Below, one piece after another: positions 49,646 to 60,631 of a DNA stretch of 64,000 nt. Source of the stretch: Mycobacterium sp. ACS1612 (GTDB taxonomy: Bacteria; Actinomycetota; Actinomycetes; Mycobacteriales; Mycobacteriaceae). The translations under genes and the position numbers were made by a program. The stretch lies in assembly GCF_001667505.1 (NCBI RefSeq), contig NZ_LZHZ01000049.1, positions 33,605 through 97,604 on the forward strand, in the 5' to 3' direction. Position 1 is the first letter of the stretch, and each line of letters begins with the position of its first letter. Below the pieces are notes generated by a model. It was not told the DNA's origin, did no database searches, and was given only the letters and a program-made list of their open reading frames with translations.

Positions 49646-52600
49646 GTGACGATCAATGAACAGAGCAGGGTGACCACCGGCCGCCACACCTCCAGCGAGA
49701 ACACCGACGCGTACCCCTCTGCTTCTGCCCTGGTCGATCGTTTGAATGCCGGAGAGCCTTATGCGGTCGCCTTCGGCGGCCAGGGCGGCTCCTGGCTGGA
49801 GAACCTGGAGGAGTTGGTCAGCTCGGCCGGCATCGAATCGGAGCTGAGCGAGATCGTCGGTGAGGCCGCGCTGCTTCTCGAACCGGTGGCCCGCGAACTC
49901 GTGGTGGTGCGGCCGATCGGCTTCGAGCCACTGCAGTGGGTCCGCGCACTGGCCGCCGAGGAGCCGTTGCCCACCACCAAGCAGCTGACCACCGCCGCGA
50001 TCTCCGGTCCTGGGATCCTGCTGGCCCAGATGGCCGCAATCCGCGCGCTCTCGCGTCAAGGGCTCGACTTGTACGGCAGCCCGCCAGTCGCGATGGCCGG
50101 CCACTCGCAGGGCATCATGGCTGCCGAATCGCTGCGGGCCAAGGGCAGCAAGGACGCGGAATTGCTGGCGCTGCTGCAGCTTATCGGCGCGGCCGGATCC
50201 CTGGTGTCGCGCCGCCGCGGCATGGTCGGCCGTGGTGACAAGTCGCCGATGGTCTCGGTCACCAACGTCGACCCGGACCGCATCGCTGAGCTCTTGGAGG
50301 AGTTCTCCAAGGACGTCCGCACCGTTCTGCCGCCAGTGCTGTCGATCCGCAACGGCCGACGGTCCGTCGTCATCACCGGCACCCCCGAACAGCTGGGCCG
50401 CTTCGAGCTGTACTGCAGCAAGATCACCGAGAAGGAAGAGGCCGAACGCAAGAACAAGATCCGCGGCGGCGCTGTCTTCTCGCCGGTGTTCCACGGTGTG
50501 CAGGTCGAGGTCGGCTTCCACACCCCACGCCTGGCCGACGGCGTGGACGTCGTCGACCGCTGGGCTGCCAAATGCGGCATCGACGCTCAGATGGCCCACG
50601 AGATGACTGAATCGATCTTCGTGCGCCCGATCGACTGGGTGGCTGAGGTGCAGCGGCTGCACGACGCGGGGGCCAAGTGGATCATCGACCTGGGCCCAAG
50701 CGACACCGTCACCCGCCTGACGGCCCCCGTCATCCGCGGGCTCGGCATAGGGATCGTTCCGGCCGCGACCCGCGCGGGGCAGCGCAATCTGTTCACCGTT
50801 GGCGCCGAGCCCGAGGTGCCGCCTGCGTGGTCGAGCTACATGCCGACCACCGTCAAGCTGCCCGACGGTTCGGTGAAGCTCTCGACCAAGTTCACCCGGC
50901 TGACGGGACGCTCACCGATCCTGCTCGCGGGGATGACCCCGACGACTGTCGACGCCAAAATCGTCGCCGCCGCCGCCAATGCAGGCCACTGGGCCGAGCT
51001 GGCCGGTGGCGGCCAGGTGACCGAGGAAATCTTCGCCGACCGCATCGAGGAGCTGACGCAGCTGCTCGAGCCGGGCCGCGCCGTTCAGTTCAACTCGTTG
51101 TTCCTGGACCCGTATCTGTGGAAACTGCAGGTCGGCGGAAAGCGGCTGGTGCAGCGGGCCCGTCAGTCCGGCGCCCCGATCGACGGTGTCGTCGTGTCGG
51201 CAGGCATCCCCGACCTCGAGGAAGCCGTCGAGCTGATCGACGAGCTCAACAGCGTCGGCATCAGCCATGTGGTGTTCAAACCGGGCACCATCGACCAGAT
51301 CAAGTCGGTCATCAACATCGCCGCCGAGGTGCCTGGCAAGGACGTCATCATGCATATCGAGGGCGGCCGCGCGGGCGGCCACCACTCGTGGGAGGACCTC
51401 GACGACCTGTTGCTCGCGACGTATGCCGAGCTACGCAAGCTGCCCAACATCACTGTCTGTGTCGGCGGCGGCATCGGCACACCCGAACGGGCGGCCGAGT
51501 ACCTATCGGGCGAGTGGGCCGAGCGGTACGGGTTCCCGGCGATGCCTGTCGACGGAATTCTCGTTGGGACCGCCGCGATGGCCACCCTGGAGGCCACCAC
51601 GTCACCCACGGTCAAGCAAATGCTGGTCGAGACCAGCGGCACCGAGCACTGGATCAGCGCCGGAAAGGCCACGGGCGGCATGGCGTCGTCCCGCAGCCAG
51701 CTCGGCGCCGACATCCACGAGATCGACAACGCCGCGTCGCGGTGCGGCCGCCTGCTCGACGAGGTGGCAGGCGACGCCGACGCCGTCGCGGCCAGGCGCG
51801 ACGAGATCATCGCCGCGATGGCCACCACCTGCAAGCCGTACTTCGGCGACGTCGGCGACATGACCTATGCGCAGTGGCTGCGCCGTTACGTCGAGCTGGC
51901 CATCGGCGACGGTGACAGCACTGCCGACACCAAACTGCCGGACAGCCCGTGGCTGGCCGACACCTGGCGCGACCGATTCGAGCAGATGCTCGAGCGCGCC
52001 GAGGCCCGGTTGCATCCGCAGGATTCCGGCCGCATCGAGACGCTCTTCAATGACGTTGCGCTGCTTGACAATCCGGACGAGGCCATCGCCACGCTGGTGG
52101 CGCGTTACCCCGAGGCCGAGACGCTCAAGCTGCACCCGGCCGACGTGCCGTGGTTCGTGACGCTGTGCAAGCTGATCGGTAAGCCGGTCAACTTCGTACC
52201 GGTCATCGACAAGGACGTGCGCCGCTGGTGGCGCAGCGACTCGCTGTGGCAGGCGCACGACGCCCGCTACACCGCCGACCAGGTCTGCATCATCCCCGGC
52301 ACGCAGTCGGTGGCGGGCATCACCCGCGTCGACGAACCGGTGGGTGACCTGCTCGACCGCTTCGAGCAGGCGGCCATCGACCGCGCGCTGGCCACCGACG
52401 GCCGGCCGGTCGCAGTGGTCTCCCGTCGCCAGGCCCGGGCCGACGTTACCGGCCCGCTCGCAGTGGTGCTCGACTCGCCCGACGTGTTGTGGGCAGGCCG
52501 CACCGCGATCAACCCGGTGCACCGCATCGGTGCGCCCGACGAGTGGCAGGTCAACGAAAACCGCAGCGCCACACACCCGTCCACGGGCGCCCGGCTGGAA

Positions 52601-55600
52601 TTGGCTGGCGATGCGGTGACGCTGAGCGTTCCGCTGTCCGACATCTGGATCGACATCCGCTTCACACTGCCCACCTGCACGGTCGACGGCGGTATGCCGG
52701 TCGTCACCGTCGAGGACGCGTCGACCGCGATGCGGTCGGTGCTGGCGATCGCCGCCGGCGTGGACGGACCCGACGCGCTTCCGCCCGTGCAGGACGGCAC
52801 CGCCACGGTCACCGTCGACTGGGACCCCGAAGCGGTCGCCGACCACACCGGCGTCACCGCAACGTTCGGGGCGCCGCTGGCGCCCGGCCTGACGCTGGTG
52901 CCTGACGCGCTGGTCGGGCACTGCTGGCCCGCGGTGTTCGCCGCGATCGGGTCGGCCGTGACCGACGACGGCTTCCCCGTCGTCGAGGGTCTGTTGAGCC
53001 TCGTGCATCTGGACCACGCCGCGCATCTGCTGACGGCGATGCCGAAGACCAGGGCCGAATTGACGGTCACCGCAACGGTTTCCGCGGCCACCGACACCGA
53101 ATATGGGCGGGTGATCCCGGTCTCGGTGATCATCAGGGACTCGGCGGGTACGGAGTTGGCCACCCTCGAGGAGCGGTTCGCGATCCGCGGCCGCACCGGC
53201 ACCGCCGAGTTGGCCGACCCGCCGCGCGCGGGCGGTGCGATGACCGACAACGCGACCGACACGCCGCGGCGCCGTCGCCGCGACGTCACGGTGCCCGCAC
53301 CGACCGACATGAGCGCGTTCGCGGTGGTGTCCGGGGACCACAACCCGATCCACACCGACCGCGCCGCCGCGCTGTTGGCCGGGCTGAAATCGCCCATCGT
53401 GCACGGCATGTGGCTGTCGGCCGCCGCCCAGCACGTCGTCACCGCGACCGACGGCAAGCCGGCACCGCCCGCCCGTGTCGTCGGGTGGACGTCGCGCTTC
53501 CTTGGCATGGTGATGCCCGGCGACGAGATCGACTTCCGCGTCGACCGGGTCGGAATCGACCGTGGCGCAGAGATCATCGAGGTCAGCGCGAAAGTCGCCG
53601 GTGAACTGGTGATGTCGGCGACCGCGCAGTTGGCCGCCCCGAAGACGGTCTATGCGTTCCCCGGCCAGGGCATCCAGCACAAGGGCATGGGCATGGAGGT
53701 TCGCGCGCGGTCCAAGGCCGCCCGCAAGGTGTGGGACGCTGCCGACAAGTTCACCCGTGACACGTTGGGTTTCTCGGTGCTGCATGTGGTGCGCGACAAC
53801 CCGACCAGCCTGATCGCCAGCGGTGTGCACTACCACCACCCGGACGGCGTGCTGTTCCTGACGCAGTTCACGCAGGTCGCCATGGCGACCGTCGCCGCGG
53901 CACAGGTCGCCGAGATGCGTGAACAGGGCGCGTTCGTCGAAGGCGCGATCGCCTGCGGCCACTCCGTCGGTGAATACACCGCGCTGGCATGCGTTTCCGG
54001 TGTCTACGAGTTGGAGGCGCTGCTCGAGGTGGTGTTCCACCGCGGCAGCAAGATGCACGACATCGTGCCTCGTGATCACCTCGGCAGGTCCAACTACCGA
54101 CTGGCCGCGATCCGGCCGTCGCAGATCGACCTCGACGACGCCGACGTCAAGCAGTTCGTCGCTGACATCTCCGAGCGCACCGGTGAGTTTCTGGAGATCG
54201 TGAACTTCAACCTGCGTGGCTCGCAGTACGCCATCGCGGGCACCGTGCGCGGTCTGGAAGCGCTCGAGGAAGAAGTCGAGCGGCGACGCGAGATCACCGG
54301 CGGCAAGCGGTCGTTCATCCTCGTGCCGGGCATCGATGTGCCGTTCCACTCCTCGGTGCTTCGGGTCGGTGTCGCCGACTTCCGGCGCTCGCTGGAGCGG
54401 GTCATGCCGCGCGACAAGGATCCCGATCTGATTGTCGGCAAGTACATCCCGAACCTGGTGCCGCGGCCGTTCACGCTGGACCGCGACTTCATCCAGGAGA
54501 TCCGGGACCTGGTCCCCGCCGAACCGCTCGACGAGATCCTCGCCGACTACGACACGTGGCGGAAAGAGAAGCCGGCGGAGCTGTGCCGCAAGATCGTCAT
54601 CGAGTTGCTGGCGTGGCAGTTCGCCAGCCCGGTGCGCTGGATCGAAACCCAGGACCTGCTCTTCATCGAGGAGGCCGCGGGCGGTCTCGGCATCGAGCGG
54701 TTCGTCGAGATCGGCGTCAAGTCCGCGCCGACCGTCGCCGGGCTTGCCACCAACACGCTGAAGCTGCCCGAGTATTCGCACAACACAACGGAAGTGCTGA
54801 ACTCCGAGCGCGATGCGGCCGTGCTGTTCGCGACCGACACCGACCCGGAGCCCGAGGACGACGTCGACGAGACGCCGGCCCCGGCCGCTCCTGTCGCGGA
54901 GGCAGGCCCCGTTGAGGCCGCAGCCCCGACTCCCGCGCCTGCCGCTCCGGTGGGTGGCCCGCGCCCGGATGACCTCGGCTACGACGCGGCCGACGCCACG
55001 ACGGCGTTGATCGCGTTGTCGGCGAAGATGCGGATCGACCAGATCGAGCCGCTGGACTCGATCGAGTCGATCACCGACGGCGCGTCGTCGCGACGCAACC
55101 AGCTGCTGGTCGACCTCGGCTCCGAGCTGAACCTCGGCGCCATCGACGGTGCCGCGGAAGCCGACCTGGCCGGGTTGAAGGGACAGGTCACCAAGCTGGC
55201 CCGAACCTACAAGCCGTTCGGCCCAGTGCTTTCCGACGCGATCAACGATCAGCTGCGCACGGTGCTCGGCCCGTCCGGCAAGCGTCCGGCCTACATCACC
55301 GAGCGGGTCAAGAAGACCTGGGAACTCGGTGACGGCTGGGCCAAGCACGTGACGGTCGAGGTGGCGCTGGGCACCCGCGAGGGCTCCAGTGTCCGCGGTG
55401 GTGAGCTGGGCGGCCTGCACGACGGCGCGCTCGCCGACGCGGCCACCGTCGACAAGGTCGTCGACGCCGCCGTCGCGGCGGTCGGTGCGCGCCAGGGTGT
55501 TCCGGTGTCGCTGCCGTCGGCAGCAGGCGGCGGTGGCGGCGTGGTGGATTCCGCCGCGCTCGGCGAGTTCGCCGAACAGGTCACCGGTCGCAACGGCGTG

Positions 55601-58600
55601 CTCGCCTCGGCGGCCCGCCTGATCCTCGGTCAACTCGGCTTCGACGCTCCGGTCCCCGTGGCCGAGGCCACCGACGCGGAGCTCATCGACCTCGTCACCG
55701 CCGAACTCGGTTCGGACTGGCCGCGTCTGGTGGCCCCGGCGTTCGACGGCCGCAAGGCGGTGCTGTTCGACGACCGCTGGGCCAGCGCCCGTGAGGACCT
55801 GGCCAAGCTGTGGGTGCTCGACGAGAGCGAGATCGACGCCGACTGGCAGCGGCTGTCCACGCGGTTCGAGGGCGCGGGCAATGTCGTTGGCACGCAGGCG
55901 ACGTGGTGGCAGGGCAAGGCCCTGGCCGCGGGCCGCAACATCCACGCGTCGCTGTACGGCCGCGCCGCGGCGGGTGCGGAGAACCCGGGCAAGGGTCGCT
56001 ACACCGACGAGATCGCTGTCGTCACGGGTGCGTCGAAGGGATCGATCGCCGCATCGGTGGTGGCGCAACTGCTGGACGGCGGTGCGACCGTGATCGCGAC
56101 GACGTCGAAGCTGGGCGACGACCGGTTGGCGTTCTACCGCAACCTGTATCGCGACAACGCCCGCTTCGACGCGAAGCTGTGGGTGGTGCCCGCGAACATG
56201 GCGTCCTACACCGACATCGACAGGCTCGTCGAGTGGGTCGGCACGGAGCAGACGGAAAGCCTTGGGCCGCAGTCAATTCACCTCAAGGACGCGCTGACGC
56301 CGACGCTGCTGTTCCCGTTCGCGGCGCCGCGGGTGGCCGGCGATCTGTCCGACGCCGGTTCGCGTGCCGAGATGGAGATGAAGGTGCTGCTGTGGGCCGT
56401 GCAGCGGCTCATCGGCGGGCTGTCGCACATCGGTGCGGAACGCGATATCGCCGCACGCCTGCACGTGGTGCTGCCCGGTTCGCCGAACCGCGGCATGTTC
56501 GGCGGCGACGGCGCATACGGCGAAGCCAAGGCCGCGCTGGACGCGGTGGTGTCTCGGTGGAAGGCGGAGTCGTCATGGGCGCAGCGCGTTTCGTTGGCGC
56601 ACGCCCTGATCGGCTGGACCAAGGGCACCGGGCTGATGGGCCACAACGACGTGATCGTCGACGCGGTCGAAGAGGCGGGCGTAACGACGTACACCACCGA
56701 CGAGATGGCAAGCATGCTGCTGAGCCTGTGCGACATCGAGTCCAAGGTCGCCGCCGCCCGTGAGCCGCTGCAGGTCGACCTGACCGGCGGCCTCGCCGAG
56801 GTGGAGCTCGATCTGGCCGAGCTGGCCGCGAAGGCCCGCGAAGATATGTTGGGCGAGGCGGCCGCAGAGGAGTCCGACGAGGAGGGCGCCATCCGTGCGC
56901 TGCCGTCGCCGCCGCGCGGCTACCAGGCCGCACCGGCGCCGGAATGGGACGACCTCGACGTCGACCCCGCCGATCTGGTCGTGATCGTCGGCGGCGCCGA
57001 ACTCGGCCCGTACGGCTCGTCGCGGACCCGCTTCGAGATGGAGGTCGACAACGAGTTGTCGGCGGCGGGCGTGCTCGAGCTGGCGTGGACCACCGGCCTG
57101 GTCAAGTGGGAGGACGACCCGACACCGGGTTGGTACGACACGCAGACCGGGGACCTGGTCGACGAAGGCGAGCTGGTGGAGCGCTACCACGACGCCGTCG
57201 TCGAGCGTGTCGGCATCCGCGAATTCGTCGACGACGGTGCGATCGACCCCGATCACGCTGCGCCGCTGCTGGTTTCGGTGTTCCTCGACAAGGACTTCAC
57301 GTTCGTGGTGTCCTCCGAGGAGGAGGCGCGTCAGTTCGTCCAGTTCGATCCCGAGCACACCGTCATCGCGCCGGTGCCGGACAGCGGCGACTGGCAGGTC
57401 ACCCGCAAGGCGGGCACCGAGATCCGCGTGCCGCGCAAGACGAAGCTGTCCCGCACGGTCGGCGCGCAGATCCCCACCGGATTCAATCCGATGGTCTACG
57501 GCGTCACCCAGGAGATGATGAACTCGATCGACCGGTTGGCGATCTGGAACCTCGTCACCACGGTGGACGCGTTCCTGTCGGCGGGATTCACGCCGGCCGA
57601 GCTGATGCGCTGGGTGCACCCCAGCCTGGTGGCCAACACGCAGGGCACCGGTATGGGCGGCATGACGTCGATGCAGACCATGTATCACGGCAACCTGCTC
57701 GGGCGGAACAAGCCGAACGACATCCTGCAAGAGGTCCTGCCGAACGTCTACGCAGGGCACGTCGTTCAGTCATACATCGGCAGCTACGGCGCGATGATCC
57801 ACCCGGTCGGCGCGTGCGCCACCGCGGCGGTGTCGGTCGAGGAGGGCGTCGACAAGATCCGGCTGGGCAAGGCGGACTTCGTCGTGGCAGGCGGTTACGA
57901 CGACCTGACGCTGGAGGCGATCATCGGCTTCGGTGACATGGCGGCCACCGCCGACACCGAGATGATGCGCGCCAAGGGCATCAGCGACTCGAAGTTCTCG
58001 CGTGCCAACGACCGACGCAGGCTCGGCTTCGTCGAGGGTCAGGGTGGCGGCACCATCCTGCTGGCCCGCGGCGACCTCGCCCTGCAGATGGGTCTGCCGG
58101 TGCTGTCGGTGATCGGCTACGTGTCGTCGTTCGGCGACGGTGTGCACACGTCGATTCCGGCACCGGGCCTGGGTGCGTTGGCGGCGGGCCGCGGCGGACG
58201 CGAGTCGCAGCTGGCGCGGTCACTCGCCAAGCTCGGCGTCGGCCCCGACGACATCGCGGTGGTGTCCAAGCACGACACCTCCACGCTGGCCAACGACCCC
58301 AACGAGACCGAGCTGCACGAGCGGCTCGCCGACGCGATGGGCCGTTCACCCGGTGCACCGCTGTTCGTGGTGTCGCAGAAGAGCCTGACCGGTCACTCGA
58401 AGGGTGGCGCCGCGGCCTTCCAGATGATGGGGCTGTGCCAGATCCTGCGCGACGGCGTCATTCCGCCGAACCGCAGCCTGGACTGCGTCGACGACGAGCT
58501 GAGCAGCGCCGCGCATCTGGTCTGGTTGCGCGACACCCTGCGGCTGGGGGACAAGTTCCCGTTGAAGGCGGGCCTGATCACCAGCCTCGGGTTCGGTCAC

Positions 58601-58867
58601 GTGTCCGGTCTGATCGCCCTGGTGCATCCGCAGGCGTTCATCGCCTCGCTGAGTCCCGAGCAGCGCGCTGATTACCAGGCGCGATTCGAGGCCAGGGTGC
58701 TGGCCGGTCAGCACCGGCTGGCGTCAGCGATCGCGGGCGGCCCTCCGCTGTACGAGAGGCCTGCCGACCGCCGGTTCAGCCACGAGGCGCCGGAGAAGCG
58801 GCAGGAGGCCGAGATGCTGCTCGATCCCCAGTCGAGGCTGGGCGACGGCGACGTCTATGTGCGGTGA
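49646..58867 (+). CDS. fas: type I fatty acid synthase
   Basis: A 3,073-residue single-chain FAS-I that makes the saturated acyl-CoAs used for membrane lipids and as primers for mycolic acids. Domains in order, with approximate residues: acetyltransferase (GHSQG, 150), enoyl reductase (LLAGMTPTTVD, 430), dehydratase hot-dog (SGDHNPIHTDRAAA, 1230), malonyl/palmitoyl transferase (GHSVGEYTALA, 1438), acyl carrier region (DSIESITDGASS, 1800), ketoreductase (VVTGASKGSIAASV, 2125) and ketosynthase (Cys in GACATAA, 2723; His in KHDTSTLAND and SLTGHSKGG). All landmarks are intact. GTG 49646 has GGGAG ten bases upstream. The next gene, acpS, supplies its phosphopantetheine group. Confidence 0.98.
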   Translation: MTINEQSRVTTGRHTSSENTDAYPSASALVDRLNAGEPYAVAFGGQGGSWLENLEELVSSAGIESELSEIVGEAALLLEPVARELVVVRPIGFEPLQWVRALAAEEPLPTTKQLTTAAISGPGILLAQMAAIRALSRQGLDLYGSPPVAMAGHSQGIMAAESLRAKGSKDAELLALLQLIGAAGSLVSRRRGMVGRGDKSPMVSVTNVDPDRIAELLEEFSKDVRTVLPPVLSIRNGRRSVVITGTPEQLGRFELYCSKITEKEEAERKNKIRGGAVFSPVFHGVQVEVGFHTPRLADGVDVVDRWAAKCGIDAQMAHEMTESIFVRPIDWVAEVQRLHDAGAKWIIDLGPSDTVTRLTAPVIRGLGIGIVPAATRAGQRNLFTVGAEPEVPPAWSSYMPTTVKLPDGSVKLSTKFTRLTGRSPILLAGMTPTTVDAKIVAAAANAGHWAELAGGGQVTEEIFADRIEELTQLLEPGRAVQFNSLFLDPYLWKLQVGGKRLVQRARQSGAPIDGVVVSAGIPDLEEAVELIDELNSVGISHVVFKPGTIDQIKSVINIAAEVPGKDVIMHIEGGRAGGHHSWEDLDDLLLATYAELRKLPNITVCVGGGIGTPERAAEYLSGEWAERYGFPAMPVDGILVGTAAMATLEATTSPTVKQMLVETSGTEHWISAGKATGGMASSRSQLGADIHEIDNAASRCGRLLDEVAGDADAVAARRDEIIAAMATTCKPYFGDVGDMTYAQWLRRYVELAIGDGDSTADTKLPDSPWLADTWRDRFEQMLERAEARLHPQDSGRIETLFNDVALLDNPDEAIATLVARYPEAETLKLHPADVPWFVTLCKLIGKPVNFVPVIDKDVRRWWRSDSLWQAHDARYTADQVCIIPGTQSVAGITRVDEPVGDLLDRFEQAAIDRALATDGRPVAVVSRRQARADVTGPLAVVLDSPDVLWAGRTAINPVHRIGAPDEWQVNENRSATHPSTGARLELAGDAVTLSVPLSDIWIDIRFTLPTCTVDGGMPVVTVEDASTAMRSVLAIAAGVDGPDALPPVQDGTATVTVDWDPEAVADHTGVTATFGAPLAPGLTLVPDALVGHCWPAVFAAIGSAVTDDGFPVVEGLLSLVHLDHAAHLLTAMPKTRAELTVTATVSAATDTEYGRVIPVSVIIRDSAGTELATLEERFAIRGRTGTAELADPPRAGGAMTDNATDTPRRRRRDVTVPAPTDMSAFAVVSGDHNPIHTDRAAALLAGLKSPIVHGMWLSAAAQHVVTATDGKPAPPARVVGWTSRFLGMVMPGDEIDFRVDRVGIDRGAEIIEVSAKVAGELVMSATAQLAAPKTVYAFPGQGIQHKGMGMEVRARSKAARKVWDAADKFTRDTLGFSVLHVVRDNPTSLIASGVHYHHPDGVLFLTQFTQVAMATVAAAQVAEMREQGAFVEGAIACGHSVGEYTALACVSGVYELEALLEVVFHRGSKMHDIVPRDHLGRSNYRLAAIRPSQIDLDDADVKQFVADISERTGEFLEIVNFNLRGSQYAIAGTVRGLEALEEEVERRREITGGKRSFILVPGIDVPFHSSVLRVGVADFRRSLERVMPRDKDPDLIVGKYIPNLVPRPFTLDRDFIQEIRDLVPAEPLDEILADYDTWRKEKPAELCRKIVIELLAWQFASPVRWIETQDLLFIEEAAGGLGIERFVEIGVKSAPTVAGLATNTLKLPEYSHNTTEVLNSERDAAVLFATDTDPEPEDDVDETPAPAAPVAEAGPVEAAAPTPAPAAPVGGPRPDDLGYDAADATTALIALSAKMRIDQIEPLDSIESITDGASSRRNQLLVDLGSELNLGAIDGAAEADLAGLKGQVTKLARTYKPFGPVLSDAINDQLRTVLGPSGKRPAYITERVKKTWELGDGWAKHVTVEVALGTREGSSVRGGELGGLHDGALADAATVDKVVDAAVAAVGARQGVPVSLPSAAGGGGGVVDSAALGEFAEQVTGRNGVLASAARLILGQLGFDAPVPVAEATDAELIDLVTAELGSDWPRLVAPAFDGRKAVLFDDRWASAREDLAKLWVLDESEIDADWQRLSTRFEGAGNVVGTQATWWQGKALAAGRNIHASLYGRAAAGAENPGKGRYTDEIAVVTGASKGSIAASVVAQLLDGGATVIATTSKLGDDRLAFYRNLYRDNARFDAKLWVVPANMASYTDIDRLVEWVGTEQTESLGPQSIHLKDALTPTLLFPFAAPRVAGDLSDAGSRAEMEMKVLLWAVQRLIGGLSHIGAERDIAARLHVVLPGSPNRGMFGGDGAYGEAKAALDAVVSRWKAESSWAQRVSLAHALIGWTKGTGLMGHNDVIVDAVEEAGVTTYTTDEMASMLLSLCDIESKVAAAREPLQVDLTGGLAEVELDLAELAAKAREDMLGEAAAEESDEEGAIRALPSPPRGYQAAPAPEWDDLDVDPADLVVIVGGAELGPYGSSRTRFEMEVDNELSAAGVLELAWTTGLVKWEDDPTPGWYDTQTGDLVDEGELVERYHDAVVERVGIREFVDDGAIDPDHAAPLLVSVFLDKDFTFVVSSEEEARQFVQFDPEHTVIAPVPDSGDWQVTRKAGTEIRVPRKTKLSRTVGAQIPTGFNPMVYGVTQEMMNSIDRLAIWNLVTTVDAFLSAGFTPAELMRWVHPSLVANTQGTGMGGMTSMQTMYHGNLLGRNKPNDILQEVLPNVYAGHVVQSYIGSYGAMIHPVGACATAAVSVEEGVDKIRLGKADFVVAGGYDDLTLEAIIGFGDMAATADTEMMRAKGISDSKFSRANDRRRLGFVEGQGGGTILLARGDLALQMGLPVLSVIGYVSSFGDGVHTSIPAPGLGALAAGRGGRESQLARSLAKLGVGPDDIAVVSKHDTSTLANDPNETELHERLADAMGRSPGAPLFVVSQKSLTGHSKGGAAAFQMMGLCQILRDGVIPPNRSLDCVDDELSSAAHLVWLRDTLRLGDKFPLKAGLITSLGFGHVSGLIALVHPQAFIASLSPEQRADYQARFEARVLAGQHRLASAIAGGPPLYERPADRRFSHEAPEKRQEAEMLLDPQSRLGDGDVYVR

Positions 58868-58882
58868 GATAGCGTCTCCGGC

Positions 58883-59275
58883 ATGGCAGTAGTCGGGGTG
58901 GGGATCGACCTGGTCTCCATCCCCGACTTCGCCGAGCAGGTCGACCAACCGGGCACGGTGTTCGCCGAGACGTTCACGCCCGGTGAGCGGCGTGACGCCG
59001 CGGACAAGAGTTCGTCCGCGGCGCGGCACCTCGCCGCGCGGTGGGCGGCCAAGGAAGCCGTCATCAAGGCGTGGTCCGGTTCGCGGTTCTCCAAGCGGCC
59101 CGTGCTGCCTGAGGGCATCCACCGCGACATCGAGGTGATCACCGACATGTGGGGCAGGCCGAAGGTGCGGTTGACCGGTGCCATCGCCGAGCATCTGAAG
59201 GACGTGACGATTCATCTGTCGCTGACCCACGAGGCCGACACCGCGGCGGCGGTCGCCATCCTCGAGGAGCGCTAG
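58883..59275 (+). CDS. acpS: holo-[acyl-carrier-protein] synthase
   Basis: A 130-residue AcpS-type phosphopantetheinyl transferase: metal-binding Asp in VGVGIDLVSIPDF and Glu in RWAAKEAVIKAWSG, with LTGAIAEHLKDVTIHLSLTHE in the C-terminus. It moves 4'-phosphopantetheine from CoA to the acyl carrier domain of FAS-I. It starts 15 bases after fas and is certainly co-transcribed, the same order as in M. tuberculosis. Confidence 0.97.
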   Translation: MAVVGVGIDLVSIPDFAEQVDQPGTVFAETFTPGERRDAADKSSSAARHLAARWAAKEAVIKAWSGSRFSKRPVLPEGIHRDIEVITDMWGRPKVRLTGAIAEHLKDVTIHLSLTHEADTAAAVAILEER

Positions 59276-59284
59276 TCTCGCTCC

Positions 59285-60631
59285 ATGAGTGAACTCGTGG
59301 AGCGGGTGCGTGAGGTGCTGCCGTCGGTGCGGCGCGACCTGGAAGACCTGGTGCGCATCGAATCGGTGTGGGCCGATCCGGCGCGCAGGCCGGAAGTGCA
59401 GCGCAGCGCCGACGCGGTGGCAAAGCTGTTGTCGGAGGCCGGGTTCGGCGACGTCAAGATCGTCAGCGAAGGCGGCGCGCCCGCCGTTATCGCCCGCCAT
59501 CCCGCACCGCCAGGCGCCCCGACGGTGTTGCTGTACGCCCACCACGATGTACAGCCGGAAGGCGACCACGCGCAGTGGCAAACCGCGCCGTTCGAGCCGA
59601 CCGAGCGTGACGGCAGGCTGTACGGCCGCGGCGTCGCCGACGACAAGGCAGGCATCGCAACGCATTTGGCCGCTTTCCGGGCGCACGGCGGCCAACCGCC
59701 GGTCGGCGTGACGGTCTTCGTCGAGGGCGAGGAGGAGTCCGGCTCACCATCGTTGTCGCGTCTACTCGCCGCGCATCGCGACGTGCTGGCCTCCGACGTC
59801 ATCGTCATCGCCGACTCGGACAACTGGAGCACCGACGTGCCGTCGCTGACCGTGTCGCTGCGCGGCCTGGCGGACTGCATCGTCGAGGTCGCGACGCTGG
59901 ATCACGGTCTGCACTCCGGACTTTGGGGCGGTGTGGTGCCCGACGCGATCACCGTGCTGGTGCGTCTGCTCGCTAGCCTGCACGACGACGACGGCAACGT
60001 CGCGGTGGCCGGACTGCACGAAGGCACCGCCGCTGACGTCGACTACTCGCCGCAGCGGGTGCGCGAGGAGGCCGGTCTGCTCGACGGCGTTTCAGAAATT
60101 GGTTCAGGCTCTGTGCCGCAACGACTTTGGGCGAAGCCGGCGATCACTGTGATCGGCATCGACACCACGTCGATCGAGAAGTCGTCGAACACACTGATTC
60201 CACGGGCCCGCGCGAAGGTCAGCATGCGCGTCGCTCCCGGCGGCGACGCGCGCGAACATCTGGCGGCGCTGACCCGTCACCTCGAACAGCACGTGCCCTG
60301 GGGTGCCCAGGTCACGGTCATCCCTGGCGACCTCGGGAAGCCTTACGCCATCGACGCCAGCGGGTCGGTCTACGACGCTGCCCGCGCAGCATTCCGGCAG
60401 GCGTGGGGCAACGAGGCCGTCGACACGGGGGTGGGCGGTTCGATCCCGTTCATCGCCGAGTTCGCCGAGGCGTTCCCGTCGGCCAAGATCCTGGTCACCG
60501 GCGTCGAGGATCCGCAGTCTCAGGCGCACAGCATCAACGAGAGCCTGCATCTCGGCGTGCTCGAACGGGCCGCCACCGCCGAGGCGCTGCTACTGGCCAA
60601 CCTCGGCTCAAACGGACAGGTCTCGCCGTAG
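59285..60631 (+). CDS. M20 family metallopeptidase (dipeptidase)
   Basis: A 448-residue M20 peptidase. Metal-site motifs: His in LLYAHHDVQPEGD, Asp in GRGVADDKAG, Glu pair in FVEGEEESGSPS, later Asp in VIADSDNWS, and His in QAHSINESLHLG near the C-terminus. Family members cleave dipeptides or acylated amino acids in the cytosol. It is the fourth gene of the fas operon (nine bases after acpS), equivalent to Rv2522c. The 3' end overlaps the convergent bcp by 24 bases. Confidence 0.95.
   Translation: MSELVERVREVLPSVRRDLEDLVRIESVWADPARRPEVQRSADAVAKLLSEAGFGDVKIVSEGGAPAVIARHPAPPGAPTVLLYAHHDVQPEGDHAQWQTAPFEPTERDGRLYGRGVADDKAGIATHLAAFRAHGGQPPVGVTVFVEGEEESGSPSLSRLLAAHRDVLASDVIVIADSDNWSTDVPSLTVSLRGLADCIVEVATLDHGLHSGLWGGVVPDAITVLVRLLASLHDDDGNVAVAGLHEGTAADVDYSPQRVREEAGLLDGVSEIGSGSVPQRLWAKPAITVIGIDTTSIEKSSNTLIPRARAKVSMRVAPGGDAREHLAALTRHLEQHVPWGAQVTVIPGDLGKPYAIDASGSVYDAARAAFRQAWGNEAVDTGVGGSIPFIAEFAEAFPSAKILVTGVEDPQSQAHSINESLHLGVLERAATAEALLLANLGSNGQVSP

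Noticed and set aside
53838..53990. Possible frameshift or domain break within fas
   Set aside because: The frame stays open throughout and all catalytic landmarks are in order, so the gene is intact.
51602..56068. A 1,488-codon open frame on the minus strand inside fas
   Set aside because: It is antisense to the intact fas coding frame; long antisense frames are expected in high-GC genes. Its translation is His/Arg/Gly-rich with no recognisable domain.
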